From contig PKXB01000202.1 in assembly GCA_003133345.1 (NCBI GenBank), forward strand, positions 4,745-15,580: a stretch of DNA of 10,836 nt, given 5' to 3'. Both the position numbers and the translations under genes were made by a program. The stretch is from Hyphomicrobiales bacterium (GTDB lineage Bacteria; Pseudomonadota; Alphaproteobacteria; Rhizobiales; Xanthobacteraceae). Under the pieces are notes generated by a model. That model saw only the letters and a list, made by a program, of their open reading frames with translations, was not told where the DNA came from and did not search any database. This document shows, piece after piece, positions 1-7,006 of the stretch. Within the stretch, counting starts at the first letter, position 1. Every line of letters begins with the position of its first letter.

Positions 1-932
1 GCGTCGGCTCGCTCGGCACGCGTTCGGAGATCGCCGCCGAATTGATCCTTGGCAGCGGCACGACCGAGCAGAAAGAAAAATGGCTGCCGAAGCTCGCCTC
101 CGGCGAGGTGCTGCCGACCGCCGTGTTCACTGAGCCGAACACCGGTTCTGATCTGGCCTCGATCAAGACCCGCGCGGTGCGCGAGGGCGACGTCTACAAG
201 GTCTACGGCAACAAGACCTGGATCACCCATCCGGTGCGCGCCGACCTGATGACGCTCTTGGTGCGCACCAATCCGAAGGAGACCGGCCATCGCGGCTTGT
301 CCATGCTGCTGGCCGAGAAACCGCGCGGCGATGACAAGATTCCGTTTCCCGCCAAGGGCATGAGCGGCACCGAGATCGAGGTGCTCGGCTATCGCGGCAT
401 GAAGGAATACGAGATCGCCTTCGATGGCTTCGAAGTGAAAGCGGAAAACCTGCTCGGCGGCGTCGAGGGGCTGGGCTTCAAGCAGCTCATGCAGACCTTC
501 GAATCGGCGCGCATTCAGACAGCTGCCAGGGCGATTGGCGTCGCGCAAGCCGCGATGGAGCAGGCGCTCGGCTATGCGCAAGCCCGCGTGCAGTTCGGCG
601 TTCCGATCGTGAGCTTCCCGCGCGTCGCCGACAAGCTCGCCATGATGGCGGCGGAAATCATGACCGCGCGTCAGCTCACTTATTTCGCGGCGCGCGAAAA
701 GGACTCCGGCCGCCGCTGCGATCTGGAAGCCGGCATGGCCAAGCTGTTGGCCGCGCGCATCGCCTGGGCCAACGCCGACAATGCAGTGCAGATCCACGGC
801 GGCAACGGCTTCGCGCTGGAATTCCCGGTTTCGCGCATCTTGTGCGACGCCCGCATCCTGAATATTTTCGAGGGCGCCGCCGAGATCCAGGCGCAGGTCA
901 TCGCCCGCCGGCTTCTCGACGGGACGAATTGA
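1..932 (+). CDS. acyl-CoA dehydrogenase, C-terminal part (likely (2S)-methylsuccinyl-CoA dehydrogenase)
   Basis: The reading frame is open from base 3 at the window edge, so the N-terminus lies outside; about 309 residues remain, ending at TGA 930-932. The FAD/acyl-CoA dehydrogenase fold is plain: [14 protein letters not shown] and [11 protein letters not shown] of the central beta domain, then [14 protein letters not shown] and [11 protein letters not shown] of the C-terminal helical domain. The family's catalytic base is present as the Glu of [10 protein letters not shown] (codon 870-872). From memory, [33 protein letters not shown] and [16 protein letters not shown] resemble (2S)-methylsuccinyl-CoA dehydrogenase (Mcd), the flavin enzyme that oxidises methylsuccinyl-CoA to mesaconyl-CoA in the ethylmalonyl-CoA pathway. 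The acyl-CoA dehydrogenase assignment is secure; the Mcd subtype is an inference. No other gene of that pathway is in view. The TTG at 42 is an internal codon, not a start. Confidence 0.9.
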   Translation, partial: VGSLGTRSEIAAELILGSGTTEQKEKWLPKLASGEVLPTAVFTEPNTGSDLASIKTRAVREGDVYKVYGNKTWITHPVRADLMTLLVRTNPKETGHRGLSMLLAEKPRGDDKIPFPAKGMSGTEIEVLGYRGMKEYEIAFDGFEVKAENLLGGVEGLGFKQLMQTFESARIQTAARAIGVAQAAMEQALGYAQARVQFGVPIVSFPRVADKLAMMAAEIMTARQLTYFAAREKDSGRRCDLEAGMAKLLAARIAWANADNAVQIHGGNGFALEFPVSRILCDARILNIFEGAAEIQAQVIARRLLDGTN

Positions 933-968
933 CGCGGCCTTTCGCAACGGAATAATGAGCCAAGGCGT

Positions 969-982
969 TTGATCCAGAACAA
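969..982 (+). promoter_or_regulatory. FNR/FixK-like binding site upstream of the host-attachment gene
   Basis: TTGATCCAGAACAA matches the FNR/FixK dyad TTGAT-N4-ATCAA with one mismatch in the right half (AACAA). It lies 51 bases before the ATG at 1034. Its centre, about 975.5, would sit at the usual activator position near -41.5 if transcription starts near 1017; the AT-rich TATTCTAGCCT at 1000-1010 could be the -10 region. The site is seen in the sequence; regulation by low oxygen is an inference. Confidence 0.5.
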
Positions 983-1033
983 GGCGCGCTATTCGCGATT
1001 ATTCTAGCCTTACATATTGTTCAGGAGGTCCGC

Positions 1034-1486
1034 ATGTCCAAATTATTGATCCACCGTGACGAATGGGTTGTGGTCTGCGACGGCGCCAAGGCGCTGGTGC
1101 TGCAAAATGCCGGCGACACCAAGTTTCCCAACCTCAAGACCATCAAAGTCTTCGAGCAGAAGGACTTGGCCACCCATGAACTCGGCGCCGATGCGCCGGG
1201 CCGGGCCTTTAGTCCGGCCGGTCACGGCAGTCGCAGCGCTGTCGAGCAGACCGACTGGCACGACCAGGCCGAGCGAGCCTTTCTCGCGCAACTAGTCCAG
1301 TATCTCGATGGCGCGCTCGCCGCCGGCAAGACGAAGTCAATCATCCTGGCCGCGTCGCCGCGCGCGCTCGGCATGATCCGTCCGGCCTATTCGCACGCGC
1401 TGCGCGCCGCGGTGCGCGCCGAGGTGGACAAGGACCTCGTCAAGCTGCCGATCCACGAGATCGAGAAGCACCTGACCGGCGGCTGA
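1034..1486 (+). CDS. host-attachment family protein (Host_attach / baeRF-like)
   Basis: This 150-residue soluble protein resembles the family annotated as 'protein required for attachment to host cells', later grouped with bacterial relatives of the archaeal eRF1 domain (baeRF). Visible family features are the N-terminal strand WVVVCDGAKALVLQN, the middle block around GRAFSPAGHGSRSAVEQTDWHDQAE, and the C-terminal half with KSIILAASPRALGMIR followed by VDKDLVKLPIHEIEKHL. There is no signal peptide and no membrane segment, so it is probably cytoplasmic despite its name. The start is firm: AGGAGG at 1023-1028 precedes ATG by five bases. It stands alone between the acyl-CoA dehydrogenase (101 bases upstream) and the solute-binding gene. 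A FNR/FixK-like box at 969-982 suggests induction under low oxygen. The biochemical activity is not established; a nucleic-acid-related role is proposed for the superfamily only. Confidence 0.85.
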   Translation: MSKLLIHRDEWVVVCDGAKALVLQNAGDTKFPNLKTIKVFEQKDLATHELGADAPGRAFSPAGHGSRSAVEQTDWHDQAERAFLAQLVQYLDGALAAGKTKSIILAASPRALGMIRPAYSHALRAAVRAEVDKDLVKLPIHEIEKHLTGG

Positions 1487-1511
1487 GGCCGTTGCGCTCT
1501 GCGATTAAGGC

Positions 1512-1539
1512 TGGCCCGCCGCAATGGCGATGCTATGTT
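1512..1539 (+). promoter_or_regulatory. possible promoter of the solute-binding protein gene
   Basis: TGGCCC (1512-1517) and TATGTT (1534-1539) are separated by 16 bases and loosely fit alphaproteobacterial sigma-70 elements. If real, transcription would begin near 1546, downstream of the ATG at 1524, which supports the ATG at 1569 as the true start. The match is weak. Confidence 0.25.
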
Positions 1540-1568
1540 CGCCGCGAATGCTTTCTCGAGGCCGGCGA

Positions 1569-2492
1569 ATGAATCGATTTTGCGGTCAATGCGCGCGTGG
1601 CGGCGGTAGGCTCACGGTCGCCGCCCTGCTGGCGGCGATGATCGCCACGGCCGACGCGCAGCCGGCCAATCAGCCGCCGGCCACGAACCCGGCCGCGCCC
1701 GTGGAGCCGGCGAACACCATCAACAATCCGATGGCGGTGCCCGGCTTCTGGGATCCGCGCCGGCGGCCGGAACGGCCGGACCTCTCGCGCATCAGCATCA
1801 TCCGCTTCCTTACCGAAACCGATTATCCGCCGTTCGACTATGCCGGGCCGGACGGCACGCCCGCCGGCTTCAACGTCGATCTGGCGCGGCTGATCTGCGA
1901 GGAGATCAAGGTCGCCTGCACCGTGCAGATGCGGCGGTTCGACACGTTGGTCGCCTCCTTGAACAACAATAACGGCGACGCGGTGATCGCCTCCATCGCC
2001 GAGACGCCGGAGATGCGCCGCCAAGTCGATTTCAGCGATCCCTATTACCGCACGCCGGCGCGCTTCGTGTCGCGCCGCGACTTCAACAGCGACGACGTGC
2101 GCCCGGAGGCGCTCGAAGGCAAGAAGATCGCGGTGGTCGCCGGCACCGCGCACGAAGCCTATCTGAAGACCTTGTTCACCGAAGCCGAGCTGCATCCCTA
2201 TCCGAACGAGGACGCCGCCCGCTTTGCGCTGAAAAAGGGCGACGTCGATTTGCTGTTCGGCGACGGCATCTCGCTGGCGTTCTGGCTCAACGGCACCGAC
2301 TCCGGCGGCTGCTGCGAATTCCGCGGCGGGCCTTACATGGAGAGCCGCTTCTTCGGCGAGGGCGTCGGCATCGCGGTCCGCCGCGGCAATGACGTGTTGC
2401 GGCAGGCGTTCAACTGGGCGCTGTTCCAGCTGTGGGAGAAAGGCCGTTTTACCGATCTGTGGCTACGCTATTTCCCGATCAGCCCGTACTGA
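1569..2492 (+). CDS. periplasmic solute-binding protein, family 3 (amino-acid-type ABC transporter)
   Basis: A 307-residue SBP_bac_3 protein. I chose ATG 1569 because GAGG at 1558-1561 lies seven bases upstream and because translation from it gives a proper Sec signal: a basic start MNRFCGQCARGGGR, the hydrophobic run LTVAALLAAMIATA, and likely cleavage after ADA. An in-frame ATG at 1524 would add 15 residues before the signal. The mature protein begins with a Pro/Asn/Ala-rich linker, then shows family landmarks: TETDYPPFDYAGPDGTPAGF, VDLARLICEEIKVAC, SIAETPEMRRQVDFSDPYYR, KKIAVVAGTAHEAYL, KKGDVDLLFGDG, and the C-terminal KGRFTDLWLRYF. No permease or ATPase gene is adjacent, so it is an orphan that must serve a transporter encoded elsewhere or have a sensory role. 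The ligand cannot be told from sequence. A paired cysteine (GGCCEF) is unusual for the family. Confidence 0.85.
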   Translation: MNRFCGQCARGGGRLTVAALLAAMIATADAQPANQPPATNPAAPVEPANTINNPMAVPGFWDPRRRPERPDLSRISIIRFLTETDYPPFDYAGPDGTPAGFNVDLARLICEEIKVACTVQMRRFDTLVASLNNNNGDAVIASIAETPEMRRQVDFSDPYYRTPARFVSRRDFNSDDVRPEALEGKKIAVVAGTAHEAYLKTLFTEAELHPYPNEDAARFALKKGDVDLLFGDGISLAFWLNGTDSGGCCEFRGGPYMESRFFGEGVGIAVRRGNDVLRQAFNWALFQLWEKGRFTDLWLRYFPISPY

Positions 2493-2528
2493 CCTGCAAA
2501 TTTGACGTGTGAACGCGGGACATTATGT

Positions 2529-2573
2529 GCATGATCTTTTCCGAAAACCGGTTCCCACTTTTCGGGATCATGC
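2529..2573. repeat. 45-bp palindromic intergenic repeat, copy 1
   Basis: Outer arms GCATGATC (2529-2536) and GATCATGC (2566-2573), and inner arms CCGAAAA (2541-2547) and TTTTCGG (2559-2565), are perfect inverted repeats. An 11-base loop and a TTTT bulge complete the fold. A second copy at 7362-7406 is in the same orientation and matches 41 of 45 bases. I recognise this as a short palindrome common in Rhizobiales intergenic regions. It sits between the solute-binding gene and the lysyl-tRNA synthetase start, and would form a hairpin in the leader RNA. Confidence 0.85.
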
Positions 2574-2598
2574 GGTACTGTCCGCGCCGGAGACCGTG

Positions 2599-4230
2599 AT
2601 GTCCGTCGCTGAAACCGCCGCATCCTTGCGCGAACTGGCCGAGCACTCGAACGCCTGGCCGTTCGAGGAAGCGCGCAAGATCGTCGCGCGGCTGAAGAAG
2701 TATCCCAAGGACGAAGTGATCTTCGAGACCGGCTACGGTCCGTCCGGCCTGCCGCATATCGGCACCTTCGGCGAAGTGGCGCGCACCACCATGGTGCGTC
2801 ACGCCTTCCGCGTGCTCACCGACGACAAGATCAAGACGCGGCTGATCGCCTTCTCCGACGACATGGACGGGTTGCGCAAGGTGCCGGACAACGTGCCGAA
2901 CAAGGAGATGCTGGAGAGCCATCTCGGCAAGCCGCTGACCAAGGTGCCCGATCCGTTCGGCACCCATGCGAGCTTCGGCGAGCACAACAATGCGCGGCTG
3001 CGCGCCTTTCTCGATCATTTCGGCTTCGAATACGAATTTCTGTCCTCGACGCAGTGCTACACCTCGGGCCGTTTCGACGGCGCGCTGCTCAAGGTGCTGG
3101 AACGTTTCGACAAGGTGATGGCGATCATGTTGCCGTCATTGCGCGAGGAACGCGCGCAGACCTATTCGCCGTTCCTGCCAATTGATCCGCGCACCGGCAT
3201 CGTGTTGCAAGTGCCGGTGCTCTCGCACGACGCCAAGGCCGGCACCATCACCTACGAAGACGCGGATACCAAGGCGCCGGTCACCACGCCGGTCACCGGC
3301 GGCCGCTGCAAGCTGCAATGGAAGCCGGACTGGGCGATGCGCTGGGTGGCGCTCGGCGTCGATTACGAAATGGCCGGCAAGGACCTGATCGAATCGGTGA
3401 AGCTGTCGGGCGAAATCTGCCGCGCGCTCGGCGGCACGCCGCCGGAAGGCTTCAATTACGAACTCTTCCTCGACGAGAACGGGCAGAAGATTTCCAAGTC
3501 GAAAGGCAACGGCCTCACCATCGACGAATGGCTGCGCTATGCCAGCCCGGAAAGCCTGTCGTGTTTCATGTATCGCGAGCCGAGGGCGGCGAAGCGACTC
3601 TATTTCGACGTCATCCCGCGCACCGTCGACGAATACCAGCAGTTCCTCGACGGCTATCAGCGGCAGGACGGCAGGCAGCGGCTGTCGAATCCGGTCTGGC
3701 ACATCCATTCCGGCCATCCGCCCAAGATCGAGATGCCGGTCACGTTCTCCATGCTGCTCACGCTGGTGTCGTCCTCGAATGCGGAGAACGCCGAGACGCT
3801 ATGGGGGTTCATCGACCGCTACCGGCCGGGCGTCACGGCGCAGACACACCCGAAGCTCAACGCGCAGGTGCAATACGCCATCCATTATTTCCGCGACTTC
3901 GTGCAGCCAGCGAAGAAATTCCGCCAGCCGTCCGAGGTCGAGCGCGCCGCGCTAATCGATTTGCGCGACGCGCTGTCGAATTTGCCGCCAAATGCGTCCG
4001 CGGAGGAAATCCAGGACGTCGTCTACGAGGTCGGACGGCGGGAGCCGTTCCTCGACCAGAAAAAGAAAGCCAAGGACGGCAAGCCGGGCGTCTCGCTCGA
4101 CTGGTTCAACATGCTCTACCAGGTGCTGCTCGGCCAGGAGAAAGGCCCGCGCTTCGGCTCATTCGTCGCGGTCTACGGCCTGCAGAACACCGTCGACATG
4201 ATCGACGGCGCGCTGGCGCGCTCGGCGTGA
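2599..4230 (+). CDS. lysS: lysyl-tRNA synthetase, class I
   Basis: This enzyme charges tRNA(Lys) with lysine in the cytoplasm. It is the class I type (also called lysK), found in archaea, spirochaetes and many alphaproteobacteria, and is unrelated to the class II LysRS of E. coli. From ATG 2599 the protein is 543 residues, normal for the family. The HIGH-type ATP motif appears as PHIGT (residues 52-56, in [13 protein letters not shown]) and the second signature as KISKS (297-301, followed by KGNGL). Other family blocks are [13 protein letters not shown], the substrate-pocket stretch [19 protein letters not shown], and the C-terminal helical anticodon-binding region. An upstream in-frame GTG at 2509 would add 30 residues translated straight through the palindromic repeat, so 2599 is the better start. 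It converges with the methyltransferase gene 17 bases downstream. No second lysyl-tRNA synthetase is seen in the window. Confidence 0.95.
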   Translation: MSVAETAASLRELAEHSNAWPFEEARKIVARLKKYPKDEVIFETGYGPSGLPHIGTFGEVARTTMVRHAFRVLTDDKIKTRLIAFSDDMDGLRKVPDNVPNKEMLESHLGKPLTKVPDPFGTHASFGEHNNARLRAFLDHFGFEYEFLSSTQCYTSGRFDGALLKVLERFDKVMAIMLPSLREERAQTYSPFLPIDPRTGIVLQVPVLSHDAKAGTITYEDADTKAPVTTPVTGGRCKLQWKPDWAMRWVALGVDYEMAGKDLIESVKLSGEICRALGGTPPEGFNYELFLDENGQKISKSKGNGLTIDEWLRYASPESLSCFMYREPRAAKRLYFDVIPRTVDEYQQFLDGYQRQDGRQRLSNPVWHIHSGHPPKIEMPVTFSMLLTLVSSSNAENAETLWGFIDRYRPGVTAQTHPKLNAQVQYAIHYFRDFVQPAKKFRQPSEVERAALIDLRDALSNLPPNASAEEIQDVVYEVGRREPFLDQKKKAKDGKPGVSLDWFNMLYQVLLGQEKGPRFGSFVAVYGLQNTVDMIDGALARSA

Positions 4231-4247
4231 GCAACGTCTGACACCGG

Positions 4248-5051
4248 TTACGCCGACGCGACGGCCTTGAAGAAGGTGTAGCAGAACACGCCGTCGCGCT
4301 CCGTCGTGCGGTGAAGATCGCGGATGCCGCGGCCCCATGATTCCGGATCGATGAGACCCCGCGCGATTGCTTTGGCGCGAACGCCTTCTACCATGGCGTT
4401 GAATGTGTTTCTGGTGAATCCATCGACTAGTTGCGGGCGGCTGGCGTCGACATAGACCATGCGCGGGGAGACCGTGACCTCCTTGAAACCGGCTTCGGCC
4501 AATAGTGGATAGAGGCGGCGCCCGATCAGCGCGTCGCCGCCCATGCCGGCCTGAAGATCGATCAAGCATTGAATCGCGCGCCGCGCGTCGGCGCTTTCGG
4601 GATGAAAATACGCGGAGCCGTGATCGCCTTCGATCGCCATCACGCTGCCTCCGGGTTTCAGCAGTCGCTTGAGGCAGACCAGCGCACTCACCGGATCGCG
4701 CAGATGTTCGAGCACGAAACAGACGAACACGTGATCGAAGCTCTGCTCCCTGAACGGAAGGTTGAAAATGTCGGCCTGAAGAAATGCAACATTGGTGATG
4801 CCGGCGTCGGTGGTTCGCTCCCGTGCCACCGCGAGTGAATCGGCCGAAAGATCGATGGAGAGGAAACGGGTCTGCGGACTGTTGCGGGCGATCGTTGTCG
4901 TTTGCGCGCCGACCCCGCAGCCGGCTTCGAGCACGTCGCTGTTCGTGGGGAATACGGTGTCCCAATGAAACAATTCGGCGAGACTGGAGGCTTGGTCTAT
5001 CAGCCGCCGGGCCTCGCGGCCCGAATACCCATGTACGTAATCACCAGCCAC
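4248..5051 (-). CDS. class I SAM-dependent methyltransferase
   Basis: A 267-residue Rossmann-fold methyltransferase. Motif I, VLEAGCGVGAQT (residues 40-51), binds S-adenosylmethionine; Asp67 in LSIDLSADSL ends strand 2 and should contact the ribose; QADIFNLPF carries Asp94 near the adenine; HVFVCFVLEHLRDP is motif IV, and LLKPGGSVMAIEGD is the usual post-motif strand. The C-terminal half (MVYVDASRPQLVDGFTRNTF onward) is a variable substrate domain with no signature I can name, so the substrate is unknown. I chose GTG at 5051 because GAAGG lies seven bases upstream and the product then begins VAGDYVHGYSGREA, as I recall for relatives; a TTG at 5108 would add 19 basic, unlikely residues. The S24 repressor stop lies 66 bases upstream on the same strand, so the two could be cotranscribed. 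It converges on the lysyl-tRNA synthetase gene. Confidence 0.85.
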   Translation of the reverse strand: MAGDYVHGYSGREARRLIDQASSLAELFHWDTVFPTNSDVLEAGCGVGAQTTTIARNSPQTRFLSIDLSADSLAVARERTTDAGITNVAFLQADIFNLPFREQSFDHVFVCFVLEHLRDPVSALVCLKRLLKPGGSVMAIEGDHGSAYFHPESADARRAIQCLIDLQAGMGGDALIGRRLYPLLAEAGFKEVTVSPRMVYVDASRPQLVDGFTRNTFNAMVEGVRAKAIARGLIDPESWGRGIRDLHRTTERDGVFCYTFFKAVASA

Positions 5052-5117
5052 TGCCGGACCTTCTATTCGGATCAGCCGGAAGACAAGCGCGCCGCGCCGA
5101 CGGCACAAGTGAATCGG

Positions 5118-5750
5118 TTACTGACTCGCCCAAACGATGCGCGCGACCCACACGACGTCGGACATCGGAAAGGTACGGTCGCGGTGCTCGGCGTTGAGCG
5201 ACTTGAGCTCGATGCTCTTGCTGGTCTTGCGCTTGAGTTCCTTGACCATCACTTCGTCGTTTTTGGTCTTGACCACGACGCGGTCGCCGCGCCGCACGGG
5301 CGCCGCCGGCGACACCACGATGACGTCGCCGTCGCGGTAGGCCGGCTTCATCGAATCGCCGGAGATTTCCAGCGCATAAGCGTGCTCGTCGGTGACCGAG
5401 GGGAAGGCGATCTCCTCCCAGCCCTTGCCGACCGGGAAGCCGCCATCGTCGAAATAGCCGCCGGAGCCGGCCTCGGCGAAGCCGATCAGCGGCACGTTTG
5501 AAATCGCCACCTTGCCGCTGTCGGTGATCAGGGTGACGAAGGTGTCGACCTTGGTGCCGGTCGCCTGCAGCGCCTTGGCCACCGATTCGGTGGACGGCCA
5601 GCGCGGCCGGCCTTCTGGGGTAATGCGCTTGGATTTGTTGAAGGTGGTCGGGTCGAGGCCCGCCTTCTTGGCGAGACCGGAGGCCGTCAGCTTGGCGCGG
5701 GCGGCCAGCCGGTCGATGGCAGTCCAGATCTGGTTATGTGTCAGTGACAT
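5118..5750 (-). CDS. S24-family (LexA/CI-like) HTH transcriptional repressor
   Basis: A 210-residue self-cleaving repressor type. Residues 7-65 form an XRE-like helix-turn-helix domain (LTASGLAKKAGLDPTTFNKS is the recognition region, followed by PSTESVAKALQATG). The C-terminal S24 peptidase domain contains the catalytic serine in EISGDSMKP (Ser133) and the lysine in DEVMVKELKR (Lys170). Their spacing of 37 equals that of E. coli LexA Ser119/Lys156. An Ala-Gly bond at 94-95 (FAEAGSGGYF) is the likely autocleavage site. It is not LexA itself: the DNA-binding domain is XRE-type rather than LexA winged-helix. Such proteins respond to DNA damage or other stress, often with RecA as co-protease, but the regulon here is unknown. 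No phage genes surround it, so it looks like a chromosomal regulator. It is divergent from pyrD; the 155-bp spacer holds a likely operator. The start ATG at 5750 has only a weak ribosome-binding site. Confidence 0.88.
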   Translation of the reverse strand: MSLTHNQIWTAIDRLAARAKLTASGLAKKAGLDPTTFNKSKRITPEGRPRWPSTESVAKALQATGTKVDTFVTLITDSGKVAISNVPLIGFAEAGSGGYFDDGGFPVGKGWEEIAFPSVTDEHAYALEISGDSMKPAYRDGDVIVVSPAAPVRRGDRVVVKTKNDEVMVKELKRKTSKSIELKSLNAEHRDRTFPMSDVVWVARIVWASQ

Positions 5751-5779
5751 GCGCGCGGGCCCATCTTAAGACTCTAGTC

Positions 5780-5803
5780 CAAGATATAGGAATTATAGCC
5801 TTG
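5780..5803. promoter_or_regulatory. imperfect dyad in the repressor/pyrD divergent region, candidate operator
   Basis: CAAG (5780-5783) and CTTG (5800-5803) are inverted arms centred at 5791.5; inside them TATA (5785-5788) and TATA (5794-5797) are centred at 5791. The nearby GACTCTAGTC (5770-5779) is a second small dyad. The main dyad covers the repressor's likely -10 box, as expected for an autoregulated repressor gene. The symmetry is seen; its role as operator is an inference. Confidence 0.35.
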
Positions 5804-5822
5804 AGTCGCCCCCCTCCCGCAA
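5792..5822 (-). promoter_or_regulatory. predicted promoter of the S24 repressor gene
   Basis: On the - strand a perfect -10 box TATAAT (5797-5792) follows TTGCGG (5822-5817) with a 19-base spacer, two bases longer than ideal. Transcription would start near 5785 and give a leader of about 35 bases. The -10 is convincing; the -35 is weak. Confidence 0.4.
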
Positions 5823-5843
5823 CAGCTTTGTGAAAGGCTTGCC

Positions 5844-5872
5844 TTGAACGAGCCTTGGCCCCACCGATAGGG
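5844..5872 (+). promoter_or_regulatory. possible pyrD promoter
   Basis: TTGAAC (5844-5849) and GATAGG (5866-5871), 16 bases apart, are a partial match to sigma-70 elements. A start near 5879 would place the TTG at 5855 outside the transcript and favour GTG 5906 as the pyrD start. The -10 match is poor, so this is tentative. Confidence 0.25.
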
Positions 5873-5905
5873 TCCAAATCCATCCAAGCCCGGAGCCCAA
5901 TTTCG

Positions 5906-7000
5906 GTGATCGGTTTTTTCGACCGCCTGTCCCGCCCGCTGATGCGGGCCCTCGACCCGGAAGATGCGCATGCTTTCGCGATCAAGGCCTTGCGCTATGT
6001 GCCCCTGGCGCGGCCGGCCGCCGACGCCCGCGAGCTGGCGGTGCGCGCCTTCGGGCTCAATTTCCCCAATCCGGTCGGCGTCGCCGCCGGCTTCGACAAG
6101 AATGCGCAGGTCCCGGACCCGCTGCTACGGCTGGGCTTCGGCTTCGTGGAGGTCGGCACGGTCACCCCATTGCCGCAAACGGGCAATCCGCGTCCGCGCC
6201 TATTCCGGCTCGGATCCGACGAGGGCGTGATCAACCGGCTGGGCTTCAACAACGAGGGCGCGGCGGCCGTGCTCAAGCGGCTGGCCGCGCGCGCCAACGA
6301 GGGCGGCGTCGTCGGCGTCAATATCGGCGCCAACCGCGACAGCGCCGACCGCAGCGGCGACTATGTGCGGCTGGTCGAGACCTTCGCGGCGGTCGCCAGC
6401 TATTTCACCGTCAACGTCTCCTCGCCCAATACGCCCGGCTTGCGCGACTTGCAGCAGGCCAAGGCGCTCGACGATTTGCTCGCCCGCGTGCTCGATGCGC
6501 GCGAACGGATGCGCCCGCGCGTCGGGCCGGTGCCGGTGCTGGTCAAGATCGCGCCCGATCTCACGCTGTCCGAGCTCGACGACGCGGTTGGCATCGCGCG
6601 CAAGCATCGGGTTGACGGCATGATCGTCGGAAACACTACGATCGCGCGGCCGGGCTCGCTACGCGAGCGCGACAAGGCCAGGGAGGCGGGCGGGCTGTCC
6701 GGCCGGCCGCTGTTCAAGCTTTCGACCCGCATGCTGGCGGAGACCTTCGTGCGCGCCGAGGGCGCGTTCCCGCTGATCGGCGCCGGCGGCGTCGACTCCG
6801 GCCCCACCGCCATCGCCAAGATCAAGGCCGGGGCGGCGCTGCTGCAGCTTTATACCGGGCTGGTGTTCCGCGGCATCGGCGTGGTGTCCGAGATCAAGGC
6901 GGACCTGCTGGCGGCGCTCAAGCGCGGCCACCGCGACTCGCTGGCCGCCATGGTCGGCTCGGATGCGGCGGATATTACCGCGGAGAGTTGGCCGACCTGA
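5906..7000 (+). CDS. pyrD: dihydroorotate dehydrogenase (quinone), class 2
   Basis: PyrD oxidises dihydroorotate to orotate, the fourth step of pyrimidine synthesis, passing electrons through FMN to membrane quinone. The 364-residue product starts at GTG 5906 (GGAG at 5892-5895) with MIGFFDRLSRPLMRALDPEDAH, the N-terminal helical segment that marks the membrane-associated class 2 enzyme. FMN and substrate motifs follow in order: AAGFDKNAQ (Lys65), EVGTVTPLPQTGNPRPR, INRLGFNNEG, VNVSSPNTPGLRDLQ with the class 2 catalytic serine (Ser173), LVKIAPDL, GMIVGNTTI, GLSGRPLF, LIGAGGVDSG and QLYTGLVFRG. All key residues are present, so it should be active. An upstream TTG at 5855 would add 17 residues of non-homologous sequence. 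It is divergent from the S24 repressor and converges with the small membrane protein gene, six bases beyond its stop. It appears monocistronic. Confidence 0.96.
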   Translation: MIGFFDRLSRPLMRALDPEDAHAFAIKALRYVPLARPAADARELAVRAFGLNFPNPVGVAAGFDKNAQVPDPLLRLGFGFVEVGTVTPLPQTGNPRPRLFRLGSDEGVINRLGFNNEGAAAVLKRLAARANEGGVVGVNIGANRDSADRSGDYVRLVETFAAVASYFTVNVSSPNTPGLRDLQQAKALDDLLARVLDARERMRPRVGPVPVLVKIAPDLTLSELDDAVGIARKHRVDGMIVGNTTIARPGSLRERDKAREAGGLSGRPLFKLSTRMLAETFVRAEGAFPLIGAGGVDSGPTAIAKIKAGAALLQLYTGLVFRGIGVVSEIKADLLAALKRGHRDSLAAMVGSDAADITAESWPT

Positions 7001-7006
7001 ACTGGC

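Noticed and set aside
3318..4241. A 307-residue open frame on the + strand inside the lysyl-tRNA synthetase gene.
   Set aside because: It overlaps a firmly identified gene in another frame; its Arg/Ala-rich composition is typical of out-of-frame reading in GC-rich DNA, and it shows no domain.
4223..4255. Inverted arms CGGCGT and ACGCCG between the convergent synthetase and methyltransferase genes, considered as a bidirectional terminator.
   Set aside because: Six-base stem with a 21-base loop and no T-run on either side; too weak to call.
4159..4965. A 268-residue open frame on the - strand overlapping the methyltransferase gene.
   Set aside because: Out-of-frame shadow; the methyltransferase frame carries all SAM-binding motifs.
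5118..5750. The S24 repressor considered as a sign of a prophage.
   Set aside because: It is flanked by a methyltransferase and pyrD, with no integrase, Cro-like gene, structural genes or attachment repeats in view.
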